NCBI GenBank assembly: GCA_963850415.1
Contig: CAWKLE010000003.1
Coordinates: 62,001 to 126,000 of the forward strand
From: VAXT01 sp963850415
GTDB taxonomy: Bacteria; Actinomycetota; Thermoleophilia; Gaiellales; Gaiellaceae
Reading direction: 5' to 3'
Length of the DNA stretch: 64,000 bases
A program made the position numbers and the translations under genes. The notes beneath the pieces were generated by a model that worked only from the letters and a program-made list of their open reading frames with translations, was not told the origin of the DNA and ran no database searches. Shown here piece after piece: positions 33,458-42,610 of the stretch. Numbering within the stretch: position 1 is the stretch's first letter; every line of letters begins with the position of its first letter.

Positions 33458-35176
33458 ATGAATCGCATCCGAACCCTGCAACTTGCGGTGCCGCTGGCGT
33501 GTCTCCTGATCGTCCTCTTCCCGCAAGCCGGCGCGAGCGAGCTCAAGCCGGACACCATCTCGCCCACTCACCGATCCGGCTCGGAGCCGCAGCTCGTCTC
33601 CGACGGCGCGGGGAACGTCCTCGCCGTCTGGCGTAACGTCGACGACAACGCGGAGTCGATCCGGGCGGCCTTCCGACCCAAGTTCGGCAGCTTCGAAGCC
33701 TCGGAGACGATCTCCGTCCCTGCGGTAGCGGCCGAGTCGCCGCGCGTCGCCATGGACGGCCTCGGCAACGCCGTCGCCGTGTGGCACGAGTCGACGACCG
33801 GCCACGACAGCATCGTCCGGGCCGCGGTTCGACCCGTGGGAGGCGTGTGGAGCGCTCCACAGGCCCTGTCCGATCCGAGCGAGCCGGCCTTCGGCGCGAG
33901 CGTCTCCATCGAGGCCGGCCGCATGGTCGCGGTCTGGGTTGCGCGCGAGCAGTGGCGACCCGTGATTCAGAGCGCCAGCGGGACGATGACGGGCCTCTGG
34001 ACGCCGCCGGCGTCGATCTCCGGGCCCATCGGCAACTCCTACGCGCCGACGATCTCGCTCGACGACAAGGGAGGAGCCGTAGCGGCCTGGCAGTGGTGGG
34101 ACGGCTCATACCGCCGCATCGAGGCCGCCATCCGTTCCTCAAACGGCATCTGGACGAAGCCGGAGGAGCTATCGGCGCCGGGGCACACGGCCTCGGCTCC
34201 ACTCGTGGCGATGGACGCGGCCGGAAACGCGATCGCCGCCTGGATCCGCTCGAACGGCATCGCACCGGCAGCGCAGACTGCTTCCCGCCCCGCCGGCGGA
34301 GCGTGGAGCCCGCCGCGCAACCTGTCCCGTCGCGGCCGGAACGCCGCCACGCTCGACCTGGCGATGAACCGGCGCGGAGACGCGGTCGTGAGCTGGGTCC
34401 AGGCCGGCGGCCTGAAGACCGCATTCCGGGCTCCCGGAGAAAAGACGTGGAAGCGGGTCCCGATCTCCGCGAGCTGGGAAGGGATCGGGGCGCACGTCGC
34501 ACTGGACGAGTTCGGGGACGCGACCATGGTCTGGGACGACGGCTACGAGGTGTCGGCGACCTACAAGCCCGTGGGCGAGCCGTGGCAGGACGACTACCTC
34601 CTGACCGGCTACAACGAGGAAGACGACGGGTACTGGAGCAGCACCGTCACCGCGCAATCGCGCAACAACGCCCTGGCCGCATGGGTCCGGGGAGACTCCA
34701 ACGACGACATGATCGACGTCGTCGGCTACGACAAGGACACGTCCCGACTCGAGCACCAGGACGAGGGCGACGACTCGGGCGACGAAGGGACGTTCTTCCA
34801 AGGCACGAGTCACGCCGACACGCTCGTCGGCACACCCGGTAACGACGTCTTCTACGCTCGCGGCGGCAACGACGTGATCATCGGCCGCGGTGGCCGCGAC
34901 GTCGTCTACGGCGGCCCCGGCAACGACCTCGTTCTCGGGGGCCCTGGCAGCGACCGCCTGTTCGGCGGGCCAGGCCGTGACCGCATCGTCGGGGGCCGCG
35001 GGAACGACGTCCTGGTCGGCAACGCTGGCCGCGACGTCCTCAGGGGCAACGGCGGAGACGACGTGCTGCGTGGCGCCGACAGGGCTCGCGACCGCGTCTT
35101 CGGCGGGACCGGGTTCGATCGGTACCGCCTCGACCCCTGGCTCGACCGCGCACGCTCGATCGAGTCGAGGCTCTGA
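33458..35176 (+). CDS. Secreted propeller-like protein with RTX calcium-binding tail
   Basis: 572 residues from ATG 33458 behind AAGGAGAAAA. Signal peptide (LAVPLACLLIVLFPQAGA), then eight or so repeats with a DGLGNAVAVWHES-like strand pattern forming a propeller or beta-sandwich, then an acidic linker (EDEGDDSGDEG class) and a C-terminal RTX array of GGxGxDxxx nonapeptides (GTPGNDVFYARGGNDVI, GGPGNDLVLGGPGSDRLF). RTX arrays fold on binding calcium outside the cell. No ABC or type I secretion genes are adjacent. Presumed surface or secreted protein. Confidence 0.82.
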   Translation: MNRIRTLQLAVPLACLLIVLFPQAGASELKPDTISPTHRSGSEPQLVSDGAGNVLAVWRNVDDNAESIRAAFRPKFGSFEASETISVPAVAAESPRVAMDGLGNAVAVWHESTTGHDSIVRAAVRPVGGVWSAPQALSDPSEPAFGASVSIEAGRMVAVWVAREQWRPVIQSASGTMTGLWTPPASISGPIGNSYAPTISLDDKGGAVAAWQWWDGSYRRIEAAIRSSNGIWTKPEELSAPGHTASAPLVAMDAAGNAIAAWIRSNGIAPAAQTASRPAGGAWSPPRNLSRRGRNAATLDLAMNRRGDAVVSWVQAGGLKTAFRAPGEKTWKRVPISASWEGIGAHVALDEFGDATMVWDDGYEVSATYKPVGEPWQDDYLLTGYNEEDDGYWSSTVTAQSRNNALAAWVRGDSNDDMIDVVGYDKDTSRLEHQDEGDDSGDEGTFFQGTSHADTLVGTPGNDVFYARGGNDVIIGRGGRDVVYGGPGNDLVLGGPGSDRLFGGPGRDRIVGGRGNDVLVGNAGRDVLRGNGGDDVLRGADRARDRVFGGTGFDRYRLDPWLDRARSIESRL

Positions 35177-35213
35177 TCGACCGGAGACGGGCTGCTCTAA
35201 CCTGCTCCCTGGG

Positions 35214-35804
35214 TTGAGCAGCCCGTCTCCTTCCGTCGCGCGTGAGGTCGTGCTCGTCCGTCACGGCGAGACGGACTGGTCGCGGGCCGGCAGGCACACG
35301 GGGCGAACGGACGTGCCGCTGACCGAGCACGGCCGCGAGCAGGCCGAGGCTGTCGGCTCCGCGCTCCGGAGCCGCGACTTCGCGCTCGTCCTGACGAGCC
35401 CCCTCGGACGTGCGCTCGAGACCTGCCGCCTCGCCGGCTTCGCGGACCGGGCGCAGCCGCGCGACGAGTTGAGGGAGTGGGACTACGGCGCCTACGAAGG
35501 CCGGACGACGACCGAGATCCGTGAGGAGCGTCCCGGCTGGACGCTCTGGCACGACGGCGTGCCCGACGGCGAGACGGTCGAGCAGGTCGGCGCCCGGGTC
35601 GACCGCGTGCTCGACGAGCTGCGTGCCGCCGACGGCGACGCCCTGCTCTTCGCGCACGGGCATGTGCTGCGCGTCCTCACGGCTCGCTGGCTGGAGCTCG
35701 AGCCCGCCGCAGGACGACTGTTCGCGCTCGACCCGGCCACGATCAGCACACTCGGCCACGAGCGCGAGACCCCGGTCCTCCGCCTCTGGAACCAGCCGGT
35801 TTAA
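35214..35804 (+). CDS. Histidine phosphatase family protein
   Basis: About 196 residues. The catalytic RHGETDWS motif near the N-terminus, LTSPLGRALETCRLAGF, the acid Glu in ELREWDYGAYEGRTT and FAHGHVLRVL with the second His identify a phosphoglycerate-mutase-like phosphatase. TTG 35214 is taken as start because the residues between it and the RHG motif fit the family; GTG 35250 would cut into the first strand. Dephosphorylates a sugar phosphate or small ester in the cytoplasm. Confidence 0.85.
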   Translation: MSSPSPSVAREVVLVRHGETDWSRAGRHTGRTDVPLTEHGREQAEAVGSALRSRDFALVLTSPLGRALETCRLAGFADRAQPRDELREWDYGAYEGRTTTEIREERPGWTLWHDGVPDGETVEQVGARVDRVLDELRAADGDALLFAHGHVLRVLTARWLELEPAAGRLFALDPATISTLGHERETPVLRLWNQPV

Positions 35805-35835
35805 TCTGCTCGCAGCGGAAGGAAGGAGCAGTCCT

Positions 35836-37296
35836 GTGGCAACGACAGTTCGCACACTCGAGAACTTCATCGGCGGCGACTGGATGCAGTCGACCGGCGA
35901 GCAGGTGAGGCAGATCGTCTCTCCGGTCACCGGCGAGACCCTCGCCGAGGTCCCCGACGCGAGCGCAGAAGACGTCTCCCGCGCGGCCAAGGCTGCGAGG
36001 GACGCACAACCGAAATGGGCGGCGCTCTCCGCGTGGGAGCGAGCGAAGATCTGTCACGCGATCGCCGACGTGATCGACGAGCGCCGCGAGGACATGGCCC
36101 GCGAGCTCTCGCTCGAGCAGGGCAAGCCGTTCACGGCCGAGGCGCTTCCGGACCTGGAGGAGACGGCCGACAACTTCCGGATCGCGGCCGAGGACGTGAA
36201 GCGGATGGAGTCGGCGATCATTCCGTCGCAGGACGTCAACAAGCGCATCCTTACCTTCCGCGTGCCGAACGGCGTCTACGCGGGCATCACGCCGTGGAAC
36301 TTCCCGACGCTGATCCCCGTCGAGCTGATCGCGCCGGGGATCGCCGCCGGGAACACGATCGTCATGAAGCCGTCCGAGTGGACGCCGATCGCGATGGCCA
36401 CCTTCATGCAGGCCATGGCCGATGCGGGCCTGCCCGAGGGCGTCGTCAACGTCGTCTACGGCGGCGGTGAGGTCGGTGAGCGGTTGATCACGGACGACAA
36501 CGTCGACTGCGTCGCCTTCATCGGCTCGCACACGACGGCCGAGAAGATCGTCCGCGCGGTCGGGCTGAAGCGGTCGCTGATCGAGGCGAGCGGCAACGGG
36601 CCCGTCGTCGTGTGCGCGGACGCGGATCTCGAGGCCGCGGCCAAAGGGGCGGTCTACGGAGGCTTCTTCTGCGCGGGCCAGGTCTGCTGTGCGACGGAGC
36701 GCGTTCTGGTCGACAGGAGCGTGCACGACGAGTTCCTCGCCGCAGTCGTCGCGGAGGCGGAGCGCTGGAAGCTCGGCGACCCGTTCGACGACGAGACGCT
36801 CGTCGGCCCGATGAACAACGAGCCCACCGCGCAGAAGATGGACGCCCACCTCGAGGACGCCGTGGCCAAGGGCGCCGAGGTCGTAGTCGGCGGCTCACGC
36901 GATCCGGGCCGGCCGACCGAGCTCTACTACCAGCCGACCGTCGTCGACCAGGTCGGGGTGGACACGCTGATCAACCGCGACGAGACCTTCGGGCCGATCG
37001 TTCCGCTGCTCACGGTCGACGGCGACGACCACGCGCTCGAGGTCGCGAACGACTCGTACCTCGGCCTCCAGGCGGCCGTCTACACGAGCAGCCTCAAGCG
37101 GGCGTTCCGCTTCATCGACAACCTCCGGGTCGGCAACGTCGTCGTCAACGACTCGACCGACTACTGGGAGGCCCACGAGCCGTTCGGCGGCGCCGCAGGG
37201 ACACGGACCGGCTGGGGCCGGATCGGCGGGCGCTACACGATGCTCGACATGACCGACCTGAAGACCGTCGTGATCGACGCGGGCGGCCTGGACTGA
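35836..37296 (+). CDS. NAD(P)-dependent aldehyde dehydrogenase
   Basis: 486 residues from GTG 35836 behind GGAAGGAG. The Rossmann segment TPWNFPTLIPVELIAPGIAAGNT and KPSEWTP, the general base Glu in LIEASGNGPVVV and the catalytic Cys in FFCAGQVCCATERV identify the ALDH superfamily. ETFGPIVPLL is present near the C-terminus. The substrate may be an aliphatic or semialdehyde compound; family details cannot be fixed from sequence alone. A TAATCT box overlaps the previous stop at about 35803-35808. Nothing recognisable follows for about 770 bases. Confidence 0.9.
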   Translation: MATTVRTLENFIGGDWMQSTGEQVRQIVSPVTGETLAEVPDASAEDVSRAAKAARDAQPKWAALSAWERAKICHAIADVIDERREDMARELSLEQGKPFTAEALPDLEETADNFRIAAEDVKRMESAIIPSQDVNKRILTFRVPNGVYAGITPWNFPTLIPVELIAPGIAAGNTIVMKPSEWTPIAMATFMQAMADAGLPEGVVNVVYGGGEVGERLITDDNVDCVAFIGSHTTAEKIVRAVGLKRSLIEASGNGPVVVCADADLEAAAKGAVYGGFFCAGQVCCATERVLVDRSVHDEFLAAVVAEAERWKLGDPFDDETLVGPMNNEPTAQKMDAHLEDAVAKGAEVVVGGSRDPGRPTELYYQPTVVDQVGVDTLINRDETFGPIVPLLTVDGDDHALEVANDSYLGLQAAVYTSSLKRAFRFIDNLRVGNVVVNDSTDYWEAHEPFGGAAGTRTGWGRIGGRYTMLDMTDLKTVVIDAGGLD

Positions 37297-37420
37297 CCTA
37301 GACCGGACCTCGGGCCGGCGCGGCCTCGACGCCCGCCCGGGGCTGTCAGCCGGGAAAGCGCGCCAGGTAATGCTCCAGCTGGAAGCCATTCGACGCTTCC
37401 ATATCCGCCGAGATATTCGC

Positions 37421-37449
37421 TTGCTTCTCGCAGTAACGCGAGCTAGTCT
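37421..37449 (+). promoter_or_regulatory. Promoter TTGCTT-17-TAGTCT in a gene-poor region
   Basis: TTGCTT (37421-37426) and TAGTCT (37444-37449) have a 17-base spacer. Transcription would begin near 37456, just before an ATG at 37459, and would cover the small ORFs and hairpin that follow. Bases 37297-37420 show nothing recognisable. Confidence 0.5.
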
Positions 37450-37458
37450 CATCGTTCA

Positions 37459-37587
37459 ATGATGTTCGTTACCCACACCAACTGGCTCCGTGTTCCGCAG
37501 TCGGCCGCGGCAGCGGCTCGGAACTTCGGTCGCCAACTCGGCGTGCTCCGCATGGGAACGGCCCTCGCTTGGAGGTGCTCAGGCTAG
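37459..37587 (+). CDS. Possible 42-residue leader peptide
   Basis: An ATG-initiated ORF (MMFVTHTNWLRVPQ..., ending AWRCSG) that starts about 9 bases after the TAGTCT box and ends 30 bases before a hairpin. Nothing similar is recognised. The position is like that of a leader peptide in an attenuator, but there is no run of a single amino acid to point to a regulatory signal. Confidence 0.25.
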   Translation: MMFVTHTNWLRVPQSAAAAARNFGRQLGVLRMGTALAWRCSG

Positions 37588-37617
37588 AACCACAGCCACA
37601 TGGCAGCTTCATGCGAG

Positions 37618-37635
37618 GGCGACCGAAAGGTCGCC
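37618..37635 (+). terminator. Hairpin GGCGACC-GAAA-GGTCGCC in the leader region
   Basis: A perfect 7-base stem with a GAAA tetraloop followed by TTCGTCGTTCC. It could be an intrinsic terminator or attenuator between the promoter at 37421 and the small ORFs downstream. Confidence 0.5.
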
Positions 37636-37680
37636 TTCGTCGTTCCGGGGCTCGAGCGAGATTGCAAAGGAGGTGAGCAA

Positions 37681-37926
37681 CTGAATCGCATCAGTAAGGA
37701 ATTCAGGCACCACCAATAGTTGACGAATTCTCGCAAGGAATACGGACGTGCGGTGGCACGCCCTGCGTCGATTCGCCAGTCGAAACCATCGACAGAGCCC
37801 GAGAGGAGGAACGATGCTCTACCAGGACAGCCACGGACGCCTCTTGCTCGCGCAGGAGCACGCCGACCGCCTGGCCGAGGACTACGGCCAGTCGAGATCA
37901 TCGGCCGCGCACCGTCGCGCCCATGA
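37681..37926 (+). pseudogene. Possible small gene with CTG start and internal TAG
   Basis: A strong ribosome site AAAGGAGGTGAG (37675 region) stands before CTG 37681. The frame reads LNRISKEFRHHQ, then TAG (37717-37719), then LTNSRKEYGRAVARP in the same frame to 37926. The two parts together look like one small basic protein. One missing base before the CTG would create an ATG. It may be a decayed gene, a mis-sequenced one, or chance. Confidence 0.25.
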
Positions 37927-37993
37927 CCTGGCACGCTTCCTGAGCCGCCGTCGCCGGCGCCGGCTTTACAGGCAGAGGGCGTACTCGGCGTGA
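37814..37993 (+). CDS. Small basic protein of 59 residues
   Basis: ATG 37814 lies behind GAGAGGAGG at good spacing. The product begins MLYQDSHGRLLLAQEHADRLAEDYGQ and ends with a run of arginines (RRRRRRLYRQRAYSA). It could bind nucleic acid; no family is recognised. A further 25-codon frame begins in its stop (TGATG at 37991-37995) and ends at 38070, too short to judge. It lies in the same transcript as the leader features upstream and converges on the MMPL transporter. Confidence 0.45.
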   Translation: MLYQDSHGRLLLAQEHADRLAEDYGQSRSSAAHRRAHDLARFLSRRRRRRLYRQRAYSA

Positions 37994-38066
37994 TGACGAT
38001 CCACTACGTGCAGCGCGCGCCCGGATCGACGAGCATCTCCTCCGGGCGCGTGTTGCTGGTCCTGAA

Positions 38067-40202
38067 CTAGGAGGGCTCGCGGGCAGGCGGCGCTTCGATC
38101 GGCGCCCGCGGCAGCCGTTCGAGGAACCGCGGCAGGTACCAGTTGCGCTCGCCGAGCAGCTTCATCGTCGAGGGCAGGAGCACGGCGCGCACGATCGTCG
38201 CGTCGAGCAGCACGGCCGTCGCCAGCCCGACGCCCGCCTCCTTCAGCTCCAGCGACGAGAGCGAGCCGAACAGCGAGAAGACCCCGACCATGACGAGCGC
38301 CGCGCTCGTTACCACCCCGGCCGTGACCGTGATCCCGTAGCGGACTGCCTCGTCCGTGGTCATCCCGGAATCGACTGCCTCCCGGATCCGGCTGAGGATG
38401 AACACGTGGTAGTCCATCGAGAGCCCGAAGAGGACGACGAACAGGAAGAGCGGGAGCCACGAGATGATCGAGCCGTTCGACGTGAAGCCGAGGATCGGCT
38501 CGGCCCAGTGATGCTGGAAGACGAGCACGAGCACCCCGTAGGCCGCGCCCACCGAGAGCAGGTTGAGCACGATCGCCTTGATCGGCACGACGATCGACCT
38601 GAACGCGACGAGCAGGAGCAGGAACGCGAGGGCGAGCACGAAGACGATCACGAAGGGAATGCCGTGCTTCATCTGGTGCGTGAAGTCGACGTCCTCAGCG
38701 GTCGTCCCGGTGACAGCGGTCTCGACGCCCGGGATCCGCCCGAGGGTCTGAGGGACCAGCTCGTTCCGGAGCGTCGAGATCGCGCGCTTGCTGGCTGCAT
38801 CGTCGCCCTCGCCGCTCAGCGGAAACTCGATCGATCCTCCCAGGTGGTCGGTTCCACTCACGGTGAACGGCCGGTGCGCGATTCCATCCGCGAGCGCGAG
38901 CCGTTCGAGCTCTCCGGTCGCAGCCCTCGCCTTCGGCTCCCAGCCGCGGGGCCCCACGGCGACGACGATCGCCGAGTCCGCCGCGCTCGGGAAGCTCGTC
39001 CGGATCCTGGCCAGCGTCGCGAGAGCCGGCTCGCTGTGTGAGGCAAGGGCCTCGTCGCCCGGTTTGTCCACGTGCAGCCGCAGAACCGGGAAGGCAAGCG
39101 CGACGAGCAATCCGGCGGAGACGAGGCAGGAGAGGAGTGGACGCCGCAGCACCCGGTCGACGACGGCCGGCCAGAAGCGGGAGCTCCGGCTATCCGTCTC
39201 CAGGTGCGGCAGGAACGGAATCCGGCCCTTGTCGATCCGGGCGCCGAGCAGCTCGAGCACCGCAGGCAGAACCGTGACCGAGCCGGCGACCGCGCACGCG
39301 ATGACCGTGATCGTGCCGCTCGCGATGCCGTTGAAGATGTCGAGGCCGAGCACGAACATGCCGGCCATCGCGATCGCAACCGTGGTGCCCGAGATGAGGA
39401 CCGTGCGCCCGGAGGTCCGGGCCGTCCGCTCGAGGGCTTCGTGCGAGGAGAGGCCGCGATGACGTTCCTCGCGGGAGCGGATCACGTAGAAGAGCGCGTA
39501 GTCGACGCCCACGGCCATTCCGATCAAAAGGACGACCGTCTTCACGCTGTCGTCGAGCGGGAAGGCCTGGCTGATGAGCCCTAGCAGGCCGAACGTCGCC
39601 GCGACGGCGGTCAGGGCGAGCAGGACCGGCACGAGAGCCGCCACGACGGCGCCAAACGCGAAGAGCAGGATGATCAGCGTGACCGGGATCGAGAACAGCT
39701 CGGCCCGGTGCAGGTCGTTCGTCACGACGCGGTCGCGTGCGTCGCTCGCGGTGATGTCCCCCGACTCCTCGATCGTCACCCCGGGATGGGCCGCTCCGGC
39801 GGCGAGGACCGAGCTCCGAAACGATCCGAACGCGTTGAACCGCCTGACGACGCCCGCGACGAGAACGGCGTGGCGGTCCGGCGAGACGTACACGACCGGT
39901 GTGCTGCCGAGGCCCACCTGCATCCGCCGCCTGACGTCGGCGACGGCCGCTCGAAACGGGCCCTGCGCAGCCGTCAGCTGCGCACTGTGGACGTAGCCGT
40001 ACTCGCGCGAGGGCGGCCACGCGCCGTGCTCGTCCATGAGCGCATAGCCGCGTGCTGACTCTCCGACCGCGCCGTTCTGCAGCTGCTTCGTGCCCGCCGC
40101 GATGCCGACGGCCAGGGCGATCACGACGAAAAGAAGCCAGGCGCCGATCGCTCGCCACGGGCGCCGCATGCTCCAGCGACCGATCGTCGCGACCGATCTC
40201 AC
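38067..40202 (-). CDS. MMPL/RND-family transporter
   Basis: 711 residues with the duplicated RND layout: N-terminal helix (WRAIGAWLLFVVIALAVGIAAG), a first extracytoplasmic domain, a helix bundle (SIPVTLIILLFAFGAVVAALVPVLLAL, GMAVGVDYALFYVIRSREE with the GxxxDY proton-relay motif), a second extracytoplasmic domain and a second bundle (LFLFVVLFGLSMDYHVFILSRIREA). It is a proton-driven exporter, in actinobacteria often for lipids or drugs. No partner genes are adjacent. The 167 bases upstream contain nothing recognisable. Confidence 0.9.
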   Translation of the reverse strand: MRSVATIGRWSMRRPWRAIGAWLLFVVIALAVGIAAGTKQLQNGAVGESARGYALMDEHGAWPPSREYGYVHSAQLTAAQGPFRAAVADVRRRMQVGLGSTPVVYVSPDRHAVLVAGVVRRFNAFGSFRSSVLAAGAAHPGVTIEESGDITASDARDRVVTNDLHRAELFSIPVTLIILLFAFGAVVAALVPVLLALTAVAATFGLLGLISQAFPLDDSVKTVVLLIGMAVGVDYALFYVIRSREERHRGLSSHEALERTARTSGRTVLISGTTVAIAMAGMFVLGLDIFNGIASGTITVIACAVAGSVTVLPAVLELLGARIDKGRIPFLPHLETDSRSSRFWPAVVDRVLRRPLLSCLVSAGLLVALAFPVLRLHVDKPGDEALASHSEPALATLARIRTSFPSAADSAIVVAVGPRGWEPKARAATGELERLALADGIAHRPFTVSGTDHLGGSIEFPLSGEGDDAASKRAISTLRNELVPQTLGRIPGVETAVTGTTAEDVDFTHQMKHGIPFVIVFVLALAFLLLLVAFRSIVVPIKAIVLNLLSVGAAYGVLVLVFQHHWAEPILGFTSNGSIISWLPLFLFVVLFGLSMDYHVFILSRIREAVDSGMTTDEAVRYGITVTAGVVTSAALVMVGVFSLFGSLSSLELKEAGVGLATAVLLDATIVRAVLLPSTMKLLGERNWYLPRFLERLPRAPIEAPPAREPS

Positions 40203-40369
40203 GGGTCGATTTTACGGCCGGAGATAGGTGGGGCCGGCGCCGAAGATGGGTAGCCGTGCCGATGAGGTCTTCCCGGCTCACCGCTCACGCGGACGACGCG
40301 ACCTGCGCTGCGAGCGCCGCATCGCGCGCATGGGACAGAGCCGTCAGGGCTACGCGCGCGGGCGACTAG

Positions 40370-40642
<273 letters not shown>

Positions 40643-40655
40643 GCCGCCAGACTAG

Positions 40656-42143
40656 CTAGCCAACCAACTCGAGCAGGGTCGCCAGCTCGCGACGGTGCTG
40701 CTCGCTGTCGAACGAGCGCGTCGGATGCGCGGGCAGCGCAGCCTCGATCAGCCGGCTCGAAGAGCGGATGTACACCGACGGATGGATCTCCCCGTCGCGG
40801 TTCATCTCGACGGCCACTGCGATCGCATTCGGCCCGGCCTCGTCGACGAACTGCTCGAGCGGCAGGATCCCCTCGTCTCGGATCTCCCCGTCGAAGCTGA
40901 CGACACGGGCCAGAAACCCCTTCTGCACCCAGAGCTCGGGTGCGACCGCGAGTTCGTGCAGCAGGTACGGCAGCACGTGCTCCGGTCGGAGCACCGGCCG
41001 TTCGAGGCGCTTGCCGAAGCGCGTCTCGGCGAGGCGCCGCACCAGGACGCGTGCGTTGTAGCGGAAGCCGTTGACCGAGGTCGAGTTCGACCCGAGCCCC
41101 TGCTTGCGCAGCCCGGGATAGCCCGACGACGCGTTCCCGGCGAAGTAGATGCCCGGCACGGAGACGCTCTCGAAGAAGGGCGTCAGCGCCGGGATCCGGC
41201 CGTCGGCGACGGTTGCGAGCCCGAGCGCGGGCAGATCCAGAAGTGGCGTCCGGAACCCGGTCGCCAGGAGCACGTCGTCCATCTCGAAGAAGAGCTCGCC
41301 GGGCCACGTCGTCCCGTGCGCGACGACACGGAAGCCGCCGTCCTTCCGCTCGATGCGCTCGATCGTCGCGTCGACGACGTAGGCGCTCGCGCCGCCCCGG
41401 GCGTACTCGTCGAGCGGCTGCAGGTACCGGGCGCGAACCGGCGAGCGGCCGATCTGCGTCGTGTCGACCGGCCTCGGCGAGGCAAGCACGATCCGCGCCG
41501 CCCAGGCGAGCAGCCCACTCGCGACCTCGAAGCCCGAGTTGCGCTTGCCGACGATGAAGACGCTCCGCCCGCGGTACCGCTCGGGATCTCCCGTGTCGAC
41601 GTAGTGCGCGGCCAGCTCGGCGCCGGGGATGGGAGCCTTCCACGGCTCGGTGACGCCGATCGCGAACACCACCGCGCGGCACCGGTACTCTCCGTCGGAC
41701 GTGACGAGCACGAAGCCGTCGTCCTCGCGCCGCGTCGACTCCCAGCGGCAGCCGTAGCGGATCTCCAGCCGGGCCCGCTCCGCGAAGGCGACGAGACCCG
41801 CCTCCATCTCCTCGCGCGACGGGACGTCGAACGTGCGGTCCATCAGGCCGGGGACGAGCGCGCGGCACTCCGGCTCCTCCGCGAGCAGGCTGTTGTGGTC
41901 GAACCACTCGTACTCGCGGGTCCCGCGCTCGAAGGGCGCGTCCGGCTTCGTCCACGTGATCAGACGCTCGAAGACGGGGAAGCGCCGGAACATGCCGCCG
42001 GGCGAGTCGTCCGCCGACAGCACCGCGTGCCGGATGCCGAGCGCACGGAGCTCGTAGCTCGTCTGGAGCCCGCCCGGTCCGCTGCCGACGACGACGACGT
42101 CGTAGTCGCCGGGCGGAAACGGCCGGTCTTCTACTGACGCCAT
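40656..42143 (-). CDS. FAD-dependent monooxygenase-like oxidoreductase
   Basis: 495 residues. FAD motif YDVVVVGSGPGGLQTSYELRALG at the N-terminus, an NADPH-type second Rossmann motif SVFIVGKRNSGFEVASGLL, and the ATG motif DDVLLATGFRTPLL, as in FMO/Baeyer-Villiger-like and thioredoxin-reductase-like enzymes. The C-terminal 100 residues (RTSSRLIE..LLELVG class) extend beyond the core. ATG 42143 lies within the last 13 bases of the cyclic-nucleotide-binding gene, so the two are coupled and may form a regulated pair. Substrate unknown. Confidence 0.82.
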   Translation of the reverse strand: MASVEDRPFPPGDYDVVVVGSGPGGLQTSYELRALGIRHAVLSADDSPGGMFRRFPVFERLITWTKPDAPFERGTREYEWFDHNSLLAEEPECRALVPGLMDRTFDVPSREEMEAGLVAFAERARLEIRYGCRWESTRREDDGFVLVTSDGEYRCRAVVFAIGVTEPWKAPIPGAELAAHYVDTGDPERYRGRSVFIVGKRNSGFEVASGLLAWAARIVLASPRPVDTTQIGRSPVRARYLQPLDEYARGGASAYVVDATIERIERKDGGFRVVAHGTTWPGELFFEMDDVLLATGFRTPLLDLPALGLATVADGRIPALTPFFESVSVPGIYFAGNASSGYPGLRKQGLGSNSTSVNGFRYNARVLVRRLAETRFGKRLERPVLRPEHVLPYLLHELAVAPELWVQKGFLARVVSFDGEIRDEGILPLEQFVDEAGPNAIAVAVEMNRDGEIHPSVYIRSSSRLIEAALPAHPTRSFDSEQHRRELATLLELVG

Positions 42144-42553
42144 TCGAGCGCGTTCCGCAGCCGGTGCGCCTCTGCCTGGAGCAGGCGGAAGAGGAACCGC
42201 GGGCGCTCCATCAGGAACTGCTCGAAGTCCGGCCCGGCCACGACCGCGCACCGCAGCAGGCTCGTCGCGACCACGTCGGCGGTCGGAGGTTCGCCGGTCA
42301 GGACCGAGATCTCGCCGAAGAAGTCACCCGGCTTGAGCGTCCAGCGCGCCTCGCCGTCGATGTGGATCGCGGCCAGGCCTTCGAGGATCACGAAGAACCC
42401 GTTGCCGCTGAGCCCCTGCCGCAGGACGCGCTGGCCCTCGGCGAACATCTCCTCGTCGACCGTATGCGCGACCGCCTCCAACTCGGGCCGCGTGAAGTCG
42501 GCGAAGAGCGTCAGCCTGCCGAGGGTGTCCACGAGCTCCGAGCGGCCGTTCAT
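42131..42553 (-). CDS. Cyclic-nucleotide-binding domain protein
   Basis: 140 residues that make up one cNMP-binding (CRP-like sensor) domain: LGRLTLFADFTRPELEAVAHTV, VLRQGLSGNGFFVILEGLAAIHIDG, PGDFFGEISVLTGEPPTADVVA (phosphate-binding cassette). No DNA-binding domain follows. The usual Arg-Thr pair of cAMP binders is replaced by EPPTAD, with no arginine in the cassette, so ligand binding is uncertain. It overlaps the flavoprotein gene by 13 bases, suggesting joint function. Confidence 0.85.
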   Translation of the reverse strand: MNGRSELVDTLGRLTLFADFTRPELEAVAHTVDEEMFAEGQRVLRQGLSGNGFFVILEGLAAIHIDGEARWTLKPGDFFGEISVLTGEPPTADVVATSLLRCAVVAGPDFEQFLMERPRFLFRLLQAEAHRLRNALEWRQ

Positions 42554-42610
42554 CGACCGACCACCGTACTAGGCTCGCGCCGACCCACGCCAAGTGAAAG
42601 GAGCACCAAG

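Noticed and set aside
37681..37719. Amber (TAG) read-through or pyrrolysine insertion in the small frame
   Set aside because: No pyrrolysine genes are seen and one stop in a doubtful small frame is better explained by decay, error or chance.
37993..38070. 25-codon ORF overlapping the end of the MMPL gene
   Set aside because: Coupled by TGATG to the 59-residue ORF, but too short and without recognisable features to support.
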